From: Polychytrium aggregatum
Taxonomy: Eukaryota; Chytridiomycota; Chytridiomycetes; Polychytriales
DNA length: 64,000 bases
Direction of reading: 5' to 3'
Assembly: GCF_025602895.1 (NCBI RefSeq)
Contig: NW_026516211.1
Span: forward strand, 496,001 to 560,000
Shown: positions 23,906 through 36,042 of the stretch, one piece after another
How the letters are laid out: each line of letters starts with the position of its first letter
Position numbering within the stretch: the first letter of the stretch is position 1
The notes under the pieces: model-generated
What the model saw: only the letters and a program-made list of their open reading frames with translations
The model's database searches: none
Told to the model about the DNA's origin: nothing
Made by a program: the position numbers and the translations under genes

Positions 23906-24639
23906 GTCATGATGGTTATCCCTTGGAAGGGAACCATGTGGCTCCGATGATTTAGCCCCGACAATTGATCTGGCCCTTTCGCTTCCCCGGTTCGTTGCTA
24001 CTGGTTCCCGTGCCCTCGCCCTGCGATGTATGCTCTGTCCGATAATTTGTGTTTTATTCTACCCTGCCCATCGGCCCCCCGCTCTCCCTTCCTCCCATCG
24101 AATCGCAACTATCGGCCTAATCGCTGGCTGGGTCCGATATGCTGTCCAGTGGGAGGTACCGAACTGTGGCTGCGCCAAAAATATATTGTTCACATTTGAT
24201 GTCGCCGTGACGCTCTGGGTCTACGGCTGCTCCCGGCCGGACTCGTTCGCATCGGGAACCACAAACGCAGGCGGCGAAGGAAACCATGACATGCTGGGCA
24301 CGGACGAAGCTGTCGAGTCCACCATGCGCGACCGCAGACTGGCATGCGAGAGCAAGCTCGCCTCTCGAGTCAAACCCTGCGTCGCCGAGCCTGCAATTTC
24401 GCCGACGCCAGTTGCAAGGCGAACAAATATGCCGATATCACCGGATCGGTCACAGGCGTTTGTCGGATAAATGTTCGAGTCCCCCCCCATCAGGTGGAGT
24501 GTCCGGATGCAGAATGGGGCGTCAGTGGATGGTTGAGATTTGAAAATACCCATGGAAATACCCATGGAAATGAAACAGATGGAGCCACGGTAGAGTGTCG
24601 ATGCGACCCCGTGGACGGGTGTCGTTCGGATATGCAGTG
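23906..24639. other. Convergent 3' spacer
   Basis: About 0.7 kb between the convergent CCC1-like gene and the unknown PPxY gene. Only presumed 3' UTRs; a direct duplication of aatacccatgga occurs at 24543-24568. Confidence 0.5.
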
Positions 24640-26132
24640 TTAGTAACCAGCGCATCTGCGCCCATTTCGAGCAAGTAACTCAACTTGGATGCGCATGGCC
24701 CCGCTCTCATCGTGCTCCTGGCAAGCTCCAGAGCATCCATACTTACGCTCGAGAATGGCCGTGAGATCGGCATTTGAGTCGCGCAGCGGCGCCGTCTGCA
24801 AATTCTGCACCATCATGGACGACCTGCGGTTGGGATATTCTCTGGGCTGAATCTCGGTCTCGGTCTCGGTCTCGGTCTCGATCGGATCCGAGTCGCTCTG
24901 GAGCGAGGCCTTGAGACATGAATCAGGGAGCTGCATTCGCTTTTCGTCTTCAAGGGAGTACGGCGGCGGTTGCGTTTGCTGGCGCATCCACTCGGGAGGC
25001 TGGTACGAGAGCGAAATGCTTGGGGCTGGGCATGGGCGATTCAGCATCGATAGAGTCGAATAGGGTATTTCAATATGGGCAAGCTGAATGGACGATTCAT
25101 CATGGACAAGCGGTCCGCCGCGGATGCCACCGAGAAAGAGCAAGCCTTTCTGGGGCCATTGGACACATGCATCTGCATTTCCATTCGGCCCATTCGGCTC
25201 GTCTTGTGCCCATCGCCTCAGCTCGCATTCATACCATCCCTTTCGCCCACATCCATTCATCCATACAACCATTCATCTATCGCCTCGGCTTGCACCGACC
25301 CTGGCTCGATGCATGCAACGATGGACCCACCTGCCGATTCGTCGTCCGACCCTTCGCGCTCGATTTTCCACACGAGCGAGGACGACTGGCTTGCCTTGAT
25401 CTTCTCTGCGGTTCGCTGGTTGCGGCGCTGTTTTCGACCGGCAATGTAGGCGCTCTTGTCGAACTGGGCCGAGGCCGAGTACTGCGGGGGGTCGTTGGGA
25501 TGGGCAGTGGCACACGATCCGGACCAAGCGTCGCTTTGCAGAGATGGCGGCCTGTTGTTGCTGAGCGTCGCCGAGCTGCCAGTGCTACTGCTGCCGACAC
25601 TTCTGAGCGATTCGGATGCACTTGGCGGCGGTGTCGGTGAGGCGCTGTTCATCTCAATGTTCATGAATCCCGCCGAATTGAGGAAGCGTACCCGCCGTCG
25701 GCTGCCGGTATCGGTGGAGTCCTCCTGCACTGGGCCTTCCGGCGGGTCGGCCAGCCCGGCCGGTTCGTGCTGTTCGATGGAGCCGACTGACTTTTCGATG
25801 GCGACCCCGCACGATCCGTGCAGGAGACGAGAGAGCAGCGATAGAACCTCGGTGTAGTTACCCGCATCGATTTCTCGCAGGATGCGGTCAATGTCCGAGC
25901 CAAGCTCCGGCTGGGAGGACTGGATGGTGTGGAGCAGCGAAATCAGGCTGGGCAGATGGATGGTGCTGTGCTCGGGATGCGGGCCGGTCTGGGCCGCAAG
26001 GGGTTGATCTGAGGACGACCCGGCCGGCTGGGCATTGTCCCTGTTGGCGATGGGGGGATCGGTGTGAATCAAGACCGACTGCTGGATGGAGTGGTAGTGC
26101 GAGACCAGGAGATCGACCTGCTGCGGGTCCAT
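24640..26132 (-). CDS. Unknown Ser-rich protein with PPxY motif
   Basis: Two-exon model of 395 residues: 26132-25331 and 25025-24640, spliced in phase 1 at GGCAG|GTGGGT. The N-terminal third is partly helical (from MDPQQVDLLVSHYHSIQ, and LISLLHTIQSS...LLSRLLHG). The middle is Ser/Pro-rich and disordered, with a basic patch GRKQRRNQRTAEKIK. The second exon carries QPPEWM and PPPYSLEDEK; PPxY motifs bind WW domains, for example those of Nedd4/Rsp5 ubiquitin ligases. A Glu-Thr repeat (ETETETEI) comes from a cggtct repeat. I do not recognise the family; an adaptor role is a guess. The 3' end could instead use the GTAAGT donor near 24753. Confidence 0.65.
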
Positions 26133-26577
26133 TGCTGAAGATGGGTGGCCAAAGCGGGTTGGTCGGCGAGGAGGAGGGAGAGGAGTTGGTTGGTTGTCGA
26201 GGAAACAAGAAAGGGGAACGACGGCGGTATTTGAGGCCGAGCACATTTCTTGGCAGGCCGAAACAAGCAGGCCGAGACATGGCTGGAAATCGCCCAACGG
26301 CAGCAACGACGGTCTGGTTGGCCTGGTCGGCCCAAGCACATCCACACTCATCGGCACTCATCGACACTCATCGACACTCATCGACACTCATCAAACTCAT
26401 TGACGACGGCCGCCGATCCCGGGCGCACGTTCGCTATCGGATAGGGGTTCGGTATATTCGATGGCGGTCAGAGCCGGACCAAAGACCGCATTGGTCGACA
26501 TGCAGCTCCCGACTCACCGCACAGACCACTCCTGAATGACGACAGCATGGAGGACGGATGGGGCTTGCGATGCGGCA
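26133..26577. other. Spacer with short repeat
   Basis: Upstream region of the PPxY gene and downstream region of the TULIP-like gene. It contains the 10-base repeat at 26344-26400. No gene seen. Confidence 0.5.
26344..26400. repeat. 10-base tandem repeat (cactcatcga)n
   Basis: About five copies, the first and last imperfect, upstream of the PPxY gene. Confidence 0.92.
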
Positions 26578-27574
26578 CTACTGCTCCTTGGCTCCGGCCG
26601 CTGCTTCTTGGGCACTCTTGTCCTTCACGAAGCTGTCAATGGCCAGGAGCAGCTCGACGCCGTTGGCCTTGGAGATCGTCGGGTTGCCCATAAAATCGAC
26701 GTTGAGCCGGTAAAAGATAGACGAGACGTTGCCGGTGACATCCCAGTCGCGGCCAAGGACCGAGTCGAGCCCGCCGGTCAGGGCATCGTCGATGGGCTGC
26801 GACAGAGCCGACTGCACGAGGCCCTTGAGCATCACCTCCAGCAGCTCCAGCACGGACGACAGAAGCTTGCCCGAGTATCCGGTTCCGATCTTGTTGTCGA
26901 ACTTGGAGATCTTGACCTTGACGTCTGGTTGTGCCAAAGAGTTGGACATGGCAGCAGGGCAGTGTTAAGCTCGACCCGCATCCGCCCTGAGGCTGCATTC
27001 GGTGCCTGCAGAAGGAGGGTCCGTACCATACACATCGGTCTTGAGCTTGCCCTCGACCTCGTTCAGCCGAACCTTGGCGGTGATGGAGAGCTCCAGGGTC
27101 ACTTCGACACGGCCCAGGTTGCCGCCGATGGTGTTGAGGTCCAGGTGGATTTGGGCATCGACATCGTCGATGACGACGCTGAGGAAGCCATCCTCAATCA
27201 GCAGCAGCACCTTTTCGATATCAAACTGCGCGATGGAGACGTTCGAAGCCGTGGCGAACGCTGCCTTGCCAAGCAGCGGCACATCCTTTGTGATATGCTG
27301 CTCTTCGATCTTGGTGTCAAGGGCCAGACGCCGGGCGATGGGGCCGATCCTGTCGGGCACAGTGAGGAAGAGGAGCAGCGGGCGAACAAGGAGGACGATG
27401 AGGAGGGTGGCGAGGACAGCTCGGCGAGGCTCGATGCAGCCCGATGTAGCTCGATGCAGCTCGATGCAGCTCAATGGCTCACAGGTTGGCGATTTCGTTG
27501 AAAATGTCCTGGCACAGCGTGATCCGGATCGAGTTCTCGCGGGTGACCTTGGGGCGGGGCAGTTCGCTGGACAT
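26578..27574 (-). CDS. Candidate TULIP/BPI-like lipid-binding protein
   Basis: Three-exon model of 253 residues: 27574-27483, 27349-27027 and 26924-26578, all GT-AG and closing in frame. The first exon is polar (from MSSELPRPK). The rest alternates hydrophobic and polar residues in long beta-like runs (VLLLIEDGFLSVVIDDVDAQ, LNTIGGNLGRVEVTLELSI), then an amphipathic helix pair (LLSSVLELLEVMLKGLVQSAL). That resembles the elongated barrel plus helix of TULIP (BPI/LBP/SMP) lipid-binding domains. No signal peptide or membrane span is seen, so it is probably cytosolic or membrane-peripheral. The family call comes from pattern and length only and needs a structural comparison. Confidence 0.6.
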
Positions 27575-28131
27575 GGCTGGCGGGGTTGGTGGACAGGTCG
27601 GTGGACAGGTCGATGAACAGGTCGATGAACGGGCGGCCGAGGCGGACGAGATGGGGGACAGGACGGACAGAGACCGGGCGGGTGCAAGCCGATTCCCCAT
27701 CGGCGGTGGCTGTGGTTCGACTTTCCCCCCACCGCACCGCCGTCGTTGGGGTCGTTCGGGGCTGCTGTTGGATCCATACATGGGCAGGACAGCCAAGGCC
27801 GTGGGCCTGGTGCGCCGGATGCACTTGCGATCCAACTCGATGTCCGCCAGGCCGAGTCCCTGTCCCGGTTTCAAAGAGTCCAAGACACTCTCCAAGACAC
27901 TCTCCAAGACTCTCCAAGTCACTCTCCCCAAGACATGCTCTCCAAGGACCGATCTGCGTCGAATTCCAGAAACCCGGCTCGCCCTTGCGTCGGTCGCACA
28001 GAGTTGTTGCTCGCTCGCTCGTCTCGGCTGCCGCGCGGCACAGTCCGTGAGATTCGAAATCGCCTTCTCCCCCCGGCCTCGTCTTGCCCAAGAGGCAATC
28101 TGATCTGCCCGAGTCCTCCCGCACCGCTGCC
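27575..28131. promoter_or_regulatory. Divergent upstream region of the TULIP-like gene and MFS gene
   Basis: A 557-base shared upstream region. It holds a short direct repeat (gacactctccaa, about 27889-27925) and a paired ggtggacaggtc / gatgaacaggtc repeat near 27590-27630. No TATA box was identified. Confidence 0.5.
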
Positions 28132-30178
28132 ATGCGGCCCCCCGGTCCCTCCGAATCGTCCCCGCTGCTGCGGCCAGCGTCCCCATCGCCCCGGTCCTGG
28201 CGCCGGCCACCGCCGTCGCTGTGGGTGCTGGCCCCGCCGCTCGTCCTGCACACTTTTGCAAACCACCTTTCCAAAACGCCTTATGACCAGCTGGTGCTTC
28301 TGTTGAGCTGCAAGCTGCTGCTCGGCGCCGAGCCCGGGGGCACCCTGCCCGAATTCGCCAGGTGTCGGGAGGATGCGAACGTGCAGGTTCGATGCCCTCC
28401 CTACCTCGCAGTTTTAGCCAACCGCATCAATCGCTTCCACTTCTATGGCTGGATTGCTGGCGTGGCCAAGTTTGCTAACGCTGCTTCTGTCCATGCGGTT
28501 ATCGGTCCTGACTTTCTGTGCAGGCGCTTACGTCCTCATGGATGCTCGTGCTCGACCTGTCGCTCTCGATTCCCTCGCTGGTCATGCTGCCGCTGATCGG
28601 GTTTCTGTCGGACCGCTGGGGCCGCAAGTCCATCATGATCTCTGGCATGCTGGGATCGCTGCTGAATCTGCTGACGATCATTGCAGTCGGCCATTTCGGC
28701 CTGCCCATGTCCTCGCTTGCCATCGCCCATGTCGCCGAGGGACTGCTCGGAGGAAAGAGCGCCATGGGCATGACCATGATGGTCTATCTCACCGATGTCT
28801 ACAAATCATCGACCCGGACCGAGGCCTTTGGATACTTCCAGGCCGCGACGTGGGCCGCAATCACCTTTGCGCCTGTAGTTGGCGGATGGATTATTCGGGT
28901 AGGTGGCCGGGCCGAGCGAGAGAGCCCTCAAATAGCGCTGGTCTGCGATTCGCCTCGATATCGTGCTCTGGACCAACTCCTATCTCGTCGCTGCCATGCG
29001 CCAGATGGCCAGCGACGCCGTCTTTCCGTTCTATGCGGCAGCTTGTCTCGACGTACTTGTCTTTTCCTATATACTTCTGGTCTTGCCAGAGTCCAAGGGA
29101 TGGTCCTCCGTCGGCAGCGACCCCAGCCAGCATCCCGGCACAGAGACCGCTGCTGGCTCTCACGACGACAGCCCACGCAGGGCCAGCGAACCAAGGACGC
29201 CGCTGTCCGTGAATATCTCTCGTGAAGGTTGGATTCTCGCCTCGGTCTTTTTTCTGGTCTACATGACATCGCCGTACTCGCTGTTCTACCTGTACACGGC
29301 CTTCAAGTTTGGATGGGACGCTTTCGAGAACGGCAAGTTCAACATGATCAACGGCTTCAGCAAGATCTTTTACATTGGCTTGATGCTTCCGCTGGCTCTC
29401 CGCTTCGGCGGCGCCGGTCTGCGTTTGGGAACATCGTCCGAGGCACGTTTGACGACCCAGGATCGACTGAAGCGACTATCTGTCGAACTGAACCTGGCTC
29501 GGATTGCAGTCCTGATCTACGGCGCCGGATTCATCGGCTTTGCGCTCGCTGAAACAAGCTGGGTGTTTTATACAGGTGAGGCTGTCGAACACATGTCATG
29601 GAGGCCTGCGTCGTCTCAGCCGGCGGGCGTGGTATGGAATGGCACTCCGTCAACGACTCCGACTTTCCATGTTGCAACCCGGTACTAATGCAGCGGTACC
29701 GACTTCATCGCATAATTGCATTACTCCAACACTTATCGGACAACTCGTGCCTCATTCGCCCAACCGACTTCCACCGTATCGCTTCGCTGTGGAATGCTCC
29801 TCTCTCTCTTCTCATGTGGCCGGATCCCTTCGGGTGACATGGTTCACAGTCAGCATCCTCGATGGCTTTGGCATCGTCGCTGCCCCGATCTTGCGCTCGA
29901 TCCTGTCCCAGGTCAACTCGCAAAGCCGCCAAGGGTCGTTGTTTGCGCAAATGGAGATTCTCATTCAGCTCGCCATCCTGGTTTCCAACGTGGTCTTCAA
30001 GCCTATCTACAGGGAAACAGTCTCGTGGATGCCGAACCTGTGGCTGTTTTTGATGGCGGCAGTTCTTGGCCTGGCTTGGCTGGTCTCGCTCTTCGTCAAC
30101 GTCGAGGAGCTCGAATCGCAGTGCCGGGCACATGCCGATCTGCTTGCGACCGACGAGACACCAGACCCCGAGGAATAG
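28132..30178 (+). CDS. Major facilitator superfamily transporter
   Basis: Four-exon model of 532 residues: 28132-28386, 28524-28898, 28936-29575 and 29850-30178, closing in frame. Exon 2 holds the MFS signature loop between helices 2 and 3 (GFLSDRWGRKSIMISG), and the helices that follow are Gly/Met/Leu-rich. A hydrophilic loop of about 55 residues after residue 260 separates the two six-helix halves, and the last exon encodes three or four helices with a polar acidic C-tail (ETPDPEE). Overall shape resembles SLC46/MFSD14/TetA-like proton-coupled carriers. Substrate cannot be inferred. The third intron contains short frames that are not coding. Confidence 0.9.
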
Positions 30179-30601
30179 GGCACAATGGCCCTGGCAGGAG
30201 CATATGGGAGTTCCTGGCAGGAGCCATATGCAAGTGCACAAATGAAACGGCGGCGTTCCATTTCGTGAACACATGGAATATACGTCCTTCGATTGCCCGT
30301 CGCTTCCCCGACTCTCGAAAGGCAGAGTGCTCCTGGATGGCCGGGCGGCGATCTCACCTGGGCGTGCTCGTCATCGAGGATGCATCCCGCTGGCATGCTC
30401 TGGGAAACCCCCCAGCACATTCGCGCGGATGCCAAGGAGGCGCCAAGCCCTGGAGCCAAGACCGGCCTGGACCGGCCCACCCTTGCCGCTCGCCTCTGTG
30501 CTGATCCAGGCGCTCTGCGACCAACGCTGGACACCCCCCCAGCTCCTCCCCCCCTCTCCGACAACCGACATCTGCATCCATCCGGCCGTCCACCGCACGC
30601 C
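30179..30601. other. Spacer upstream of the Rab GAP gene
   Basis: About 420 bases between two plus-strand genes, holding the MFS 3' UTR and the promoter of the Gyp7-like gene. A small duplication (ggcaggag-catatg) occurs at 30194-30232. Confidence 0.5.
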
Positions 30602-33600
30602 ATGTCCAAGACCGAAGACGTCCGGGCCATTTTGAAGTTTGTCAAGAGCAATGTATCTATCCGAGCCGGCGAGGACGATGTGATGCTTGGCTTCCTGTCC
30701 CTGGCCGAGCAGCAGGTAGAATCCGTCCATGTCCAGCCGAGGCCAACATCCTCTCGTTGCAGCAAGAGCATGGGCTGGACAGCAGCCAGCGTACCATTTT
30801 AGCGACAGCGCTTTGTGCCCTGGATCTGCATCTTCGCCCCTGCTGGGCCCTCCAGCCCATCATCAGGAGTGCGCATTTTCCCTCGGGGCATCTTCTGGGC
30901 TTTGGCTTAGATGTGGCCGCTAATGCGATCTGGGCACGCCGTCTGTGGCTCTTCTCCAGTCCGATTCGCCGACACCCATCTTCCTCTGGATCCCCAAAGG
31001 CAACATCCCAACGCAGGATATTCAAATCTACCGCGAGGTGGCGTCCCGAACCCGCAAAGGTAGAGTCTTGCCAGAGCGTCCGCCTGGGGTATGAGGATTG
31101 CGAGCAGGACAGGGCAGGATAGGGCAGGACAGACAGGGCAAGACTCTCGGCCGTTCGACACTGGTGGCTGAAGAGCATCTGCGGCATCGTCACCCAGCAA
31201 GTACTGAGCGATTCTGCCTTCGTTATCCTGGGGATTTGGCGCTCTTGTCGGCCACCGATCCTCATCCTCCTCGTTGCTCATATCCGGCCGCAACCGATCC
31301 CGCAGCACGACTCGAGGGCACTCTGCTGCAAAAGTCGCCGTCATTCTCGTCCGTCTCGAGCCCCGGGTCAGATCTTGGCGTCGGCTCAAAGTCCGGACCC
31401 GGTGGCATCGCGACCAGCTTCCCATTCAAGTTCCTCTCGCCCGGGCAGAGCACGACCCAGCCAGCCTCGGAGGTCACCAGTGTTGTGGTGACCGAAGCCA
31501 TCTTCACCCCGGTGGCAGACATCCATTCCATCATTCTGGAGAACGGCTTGACTCTTGCCGACGATGGCGACAGTATATGCCTGCCCAAGCTCAGCATCCA
31601 CCTCTCGATCGCCAACCCCAAGCCCACATCGGACCTCAAGTCGCCCCCGGGCTCGGTCGATGCCAAGAGCCAGAACACAATCGAGGCGCTGCTACCGGAG
31701 CTCTGGATTGACCCCGATGAGGCCGGCAAGATCATGCCTCTTGAGGAGGTCGAGAAGGAGCTGCGGGCCTGGTTCCTGCCTGCCGGCATCCAGCTCGCGA
31801 GGTAAGACCAAGTCCTATAGAACCCCCTGTGCCCGATGCAGATCCCCGGGCACAGTCAGCCGCTGCCTATGTTGTGTCGATTGAGAGCGCTACCGTGGAC
31901 TTGTATCCAGCGCACTGTCACTCCGCCGAGCGAGCATCGAGCGACATTCCGTCCAATGCAGCATCGGTTTGTCGATTGCGGCTCAGCGGTGCAATTGGGT
32001 GTATCCGGGTCATGACACATATCCCTTTGCTATGGCAGGGTCGAGTCCGAGAACCCAAACATGTCCCAGAAGATTGTGCTGATTCCATATCCCATCACAA
32101 AAGACGGGCGGGTTCCTCTCAATCTCTCCCAAGACTCGACACTCTACAAACTCGGGGCGCTGTCGCTCGGGGTCGTCTCTGGAATCGTCGGCGAGCCCAT
32201 CGCCAATGTGAGCTTGCAGTGCCGGTTGGGCCTAACGGTGTCTTGGGACGCCATGCAGCATCGTGTGGCGGCAGGTCGTTCGACTGCAGCTTCTGTTCCT
32301 CATCAACAGGGGCGGTTCAGGCTGGTGGCGCATAGGGCACCCTGGCCTCGCTGTGTCTGACGTCATGACCATGGAATTCCTTGCCAGAAAATCGAGGACG
32401 TGGGCTGGGACATCCTCGAGCGATTCTCCAAGGTCACGCAGCTCTACAGAGACACGCGCGGTAAGCCTGGGCCATTGACCACTCTGGCGATTGCGGCGAA
32501 TCTGTCTCGATTGTCGGATATGGACCTGTGGACCTGTGGACCTGCCGACATTGGGCTGACACTGTCCTGTGACTTGTCTGTATCCTGCCAGCCCAAGTGC
32601 TGGAGCACCCTCTGGCCCGTCCATTCTTGACGTCGATCCCGCCCCAGCTCCGGTCATACTTTCTCTCCTCAGCCGAGGCCGAGATGTTGCTCGAGGAGTA
32701 CGACTCGGCAGCCCACTACTTTGCCCGGTGGGCCCACGAAGTGCAGGATAAGATCACCCGCAGACACTCGGCGAAGCCACCCTTGAGTGGTCAGGCACTG
32801 CCCGTCGATGCGCCACTGGACACCACCCGCAGCTTCGAAGCCCTGTCGGTAAGCACTGCCAGCGCATCTTCTACCATCGTCTGGGCTTTCGTCAGTTGCC
32901 GCATGTGCTAATGATTCAGAGGCCATATATAGCGAGTCGATTGCACTATCGTGGACTCGACGCAACGCCGGTGGCTCATGCAAGTCTAATCGCCCATTCT
33001 GGTGATTTGTTTGACGGCTCCTCCCTCATCCAGCACGACTATGTCCATGAGCGCTCGGGGGTCGAGATGACCGCAGAGTACTGGATTGCGCTCTACAACG
33101 AAAAGGGGCAGCTGATGGGATCGGCGAAAGAAATCCAAAAGTCGATTTTTCAAGGGGTAAGTGTTGCGCACAAACAATAACAGCATCCCAGCAGAGCAGA
33201 GTCCATGTGACTCTGGGGCGAAGGGATTGAGCGGCCCCATCGCTGATTCCGCGGATTGGAATTCCAACTCGCCGCCAGGGCATCGAGAACGATATTCGAT
33301 GCGACGTTTGGCGGTTCCTTCTCGGGATGTACCCGTGGGACTCGACCGAGAAGGAGCGGATTCTGATCAGTGAGCAGAAAAAGTAAGTGCTGCTGATGTG
33401 CGGGCATCGGATACTGCATTCGAGTCCGCGATAGATGGCCAATGACGACAGATCTTAGCATATCTTGGTGATGTCCTGGGCGAATCGCGATGGCAGCCGT
33501 GTCGGATCTCTGGATTGGGCTCGTGTCAATCGAGCCAGAGCCGTCCTCATCGTGCCGGAGACGTAACCGTGCCCTCTCGCGTATCCAGAAATGACTACGC

Positions 33601-35771
33601 CGCCATGAAGCAGCAGTGGAAGACGATTCTTGCCGAGGCAGAGTCCAACAACCCGACCGGCGCTCAGACGGGCAAGCAAACCAGCAACTCCGAAGACCCG
33701 AACTCCGTTGCCGGAGACGAGCAGGAAGACGGAGATGTGGTCTCCAAGATCAGGGAGCGCAAGTATCGCATCGGTAAGGGCGGCTGGACAAATCCATGGG
33801 AGCAGGTGTTCGAGCCACTTTACCGTTTTTGTGTTTCGTCGAGGCGGTCGATATGATGCTGCCCTCCCAGCTCCGCATCTCGAGACGGGTTTCTCGCTCT
33901 CGCCTTGGCGATCTGTGCCGATCTTCATTGGTGCTGCCCACCAGCGGTTGGCTCACTGTCCTCTGATGATCGCACAACACAGAGAAGGATGTGGTGCGAA
34001 CCGACCGCGCCGAGCCATTCTTTGCCGAAGAGCTGCCCGGAATCGCACCGGGCCGACAAAGCTTCATCCGGCTCAAGAGCGACCGTCCGAATCCGATCAG
34101 CGAGTTTATGAACCAGCCGTCGGCCGACGGGGCCAAGATAATGCCCAAGAACCTGGAGATGCTGCGAGATGTCCTCGTCACCTACACCATGTACAACTAT
34201 GAGCTGGGTAGGTGTGCAGAGAGGCTCGCTTGCGCAGGGTGATGCAAGGCGTGGCGGCGGCGACTGGATGCGGCGGCTGGTCCCTTGTGACAGCCTGAGA
34301 TATGATGCGTCGTTTCTGATGCGAGATACCGTCCGTGCCGGATGGCAGGCTATGTCCAGGGCATGAACGACCTGCTTGCACCAATCTTGGCAGTCATGCG
34401 CAACGAAGTCGACGCATTCTGGTGCTTTGTTGGTCTGATGGAGCAGAAGGTAGTATCTGCACGGCCACGCTGTTCGCTTGCGTGGGTGGACAGCAATCAC
34501 CACGCAATTGGCCGCTACGTGTTTGGCACAGACTCGGCTGGCTCGGCTGGCTCGGTTCATCCGATATATGGCTTGTTGCGCGATGGCGGCTGAACTCGAT
34601 ACATTGGCTCACGGAATCATCACTTTGGCCCAACAGAAATCCAATTTCAATCGAGACCAGAGCGGCATGCGTGAGCAGCTCCTGCTCCTCGAGGTCTTGA
34701 TCAAGTTCATGGATGCGCCGCTGTATGCACATCTCGGTACGATATTGGAGTTGTTGGTGTCGCCAGGGCGCCCTCAGAAGTACTGCGGCCTTGACGGCTT
34801 GGAGCGAAGGATGGAAGAGAGGAGCCGCAAATGCCAGGAGGGGGGGGGTGTCTTGGATCTCAATCTGACTTCACTCCTATCTTGCTCTATTTGTCTTCTT
34901 GTCTGGGCTTGCCTTGTTGCTGCTCATCTCCAGAAACCACCGACTCGACCAACATGTTCTGCTGCTTTCGGTGGCTCCTGGTGGTATTTAAACGCGAATT
35001 CAAGTTCCGTGACATTATGAGGCTCTGGGAGGTGAGCATCATGTCCCCGGTCGTAGTGTCGTAGTGCCGGCAATGGCAAGGAGTCGCTTGGAGCGGACAT
35101 GGGATCCGCCCGCCCTGCTTGACGCATGAAGCTTTGGGCACGGTCGATTCTGAATTGGCTCGACGGCTTGCCCTCCAGACGCTGTGGTCCTCCACGCAGT
35201 CCAAGCACTACCATCTGTTTATCGCTTTGGCGATCCTCAACATGTACCGCCACGACCTGATGCGGTGCAAGGCATTCGACGAGATCCTGAAGGTAAGGGC
35301 GTCGTTGGGAGTAGCGAGGAGGGCACGATCTCGCCTGCAAATCGGGGGGTTGTATCCGGCAACAATTGGTGCACCTGCGCATGGACCGCTGGTCTGCAAG
35401 AGATGTTCATGGATGCTCATGGTCCACTTCATCCGCGCCGACACTTGCCCCGCGACCAGTTCATCAACGATCTCTCCAACAAAATCGACCTGGAGTCGAT
35501 CCTGATCCGCGCCGAAGTCCTCTCGAAAGTGTTTGCTGGCGAGATTCGCACGGCGGTGCGGGAGAAGCTCGGCGTCAATCTCGACACGGGACGGGAGGAG
35601 CCTGTTCTCCAGGCCACTGGAGCAGTTCCAGAGTCCAAGCCCACGCCCAAGCCTGCGAGTCGGCAGAACGATGCAGCGTCCGCGGCCGACGACGTCGCCA
35701 AAGGGTACATTGAAGAGGACGGCGAGATTGGGGCACGAGGGCTCTGGGCGCTTATCCGATTGCTCGAGTGA
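30602..35771 (+). CDS. GYP7: Gyp7/TBC1D15-type Rab GTPase-activating protein
   Basis: Fifteen-exon model of 856 residues that closes exactly in frame: 30602-30715, 30960-31059, 31306-31801, 32039-32207, 32388-32460, 32592-32848, 33034-33156, 33279-33382, 33589-33773, 33983-34207, 34349-34449, 34637-34736, 34934-35031, 35179-35292 and 35460-35771. The N-terminal region matches the Gyp7/TBC1D15 Rab-binding domain (KSNVSIRAGEDDVMLGFLSL). The TBC domain covers roughly residues 444-740, with RFLLGMYPWDST, IEKDVVRTDR (arginine finger about R546), GYVQGMND (glutamine finger about Q619) and DAFWCF. Both catalytic residues are present, so it should stimulate GTP hydrolysis by an endolysosomal Rab such as Ypt7/Rab7. 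The C-tail is disordered. The Fanzor element begins about 180 bases past its stop. Confidence 0.95.
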
Positions 35772-35953
35772 TGTTCTTGTGAGAACGTTGGCGTATGGAC
35801 TTTGCTGTAGACCCTTGGCGAGTGTATCGCGGTCGAGGTTTGTTTTGAATACGGATTCCTGAGCCAGAACAGCTTGATATGGATGATCAGGAGCGCATTC
35901 GAGGCCCATGAATACACGTGTTCTCCCGCTTTGGTATGGTACACTTTATTCAG
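35772..35953. other. Rab GAP 3' region and left flank of the Fanzor element
   Basis: This holds the 3' UTR of the Gyp7-like gene. At 35945-35950 the minus strand reads AATAAA, a polyadenylation signal for the leftward Fanzor transcript, placed just outside the putative element end. Confidence 0.55.
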
Positions 35954-35967
35954 AAAAAAACGGGACA
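35954..35967. repeat. Candidate terminal inverted repeat, Fanzor-gene side
   Basis: The sequence aaaaaaacgggaca pairs with 39420-39433 with one mismatch. It lies 73 bases beyond the Fanzor stop codon on the downstream side. Confidence 0.5.
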
Positions 35968-36042
35968 ATATAGCCGTTTCCATGAACATGTAGTATGTGC
36001 TGTGCTTGCGTCAAGCAAAGCCACAAGAAATAAAACAGATCA
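35954..36042 (-). ncRNA. Candidate Fanzor guide (omega) RNA region
   Basis: In Fanzor and TnpB systems the guide RNA scaffold overlaps the 3' end of the nuclease gene and runs to the element end, with the guide copied from the flanking DNA. Here that interval is the last bases of the Fanzor gene through the inverted repeat. It contains a perfect 6-base stem with a 3-base loop (tgcttg-cgt-caagca, 36003-36017). The guide would then be templated by the bases just left of 35954. This placement follows from family knowledge and position only; the scaffold probably extends further into the coding sequence. Confidence 0.4.

Noticed and set aside
30742-30870. Possible extra exon of the Rab GAP (frame from ANILSLQQEHG)
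   Set aside because: Skipping it joins GFLSLAEQQ directly to SDSPTPIFLWIP in phase 0, which matches the Gyp7 family; the extra segment has no counterpart there.
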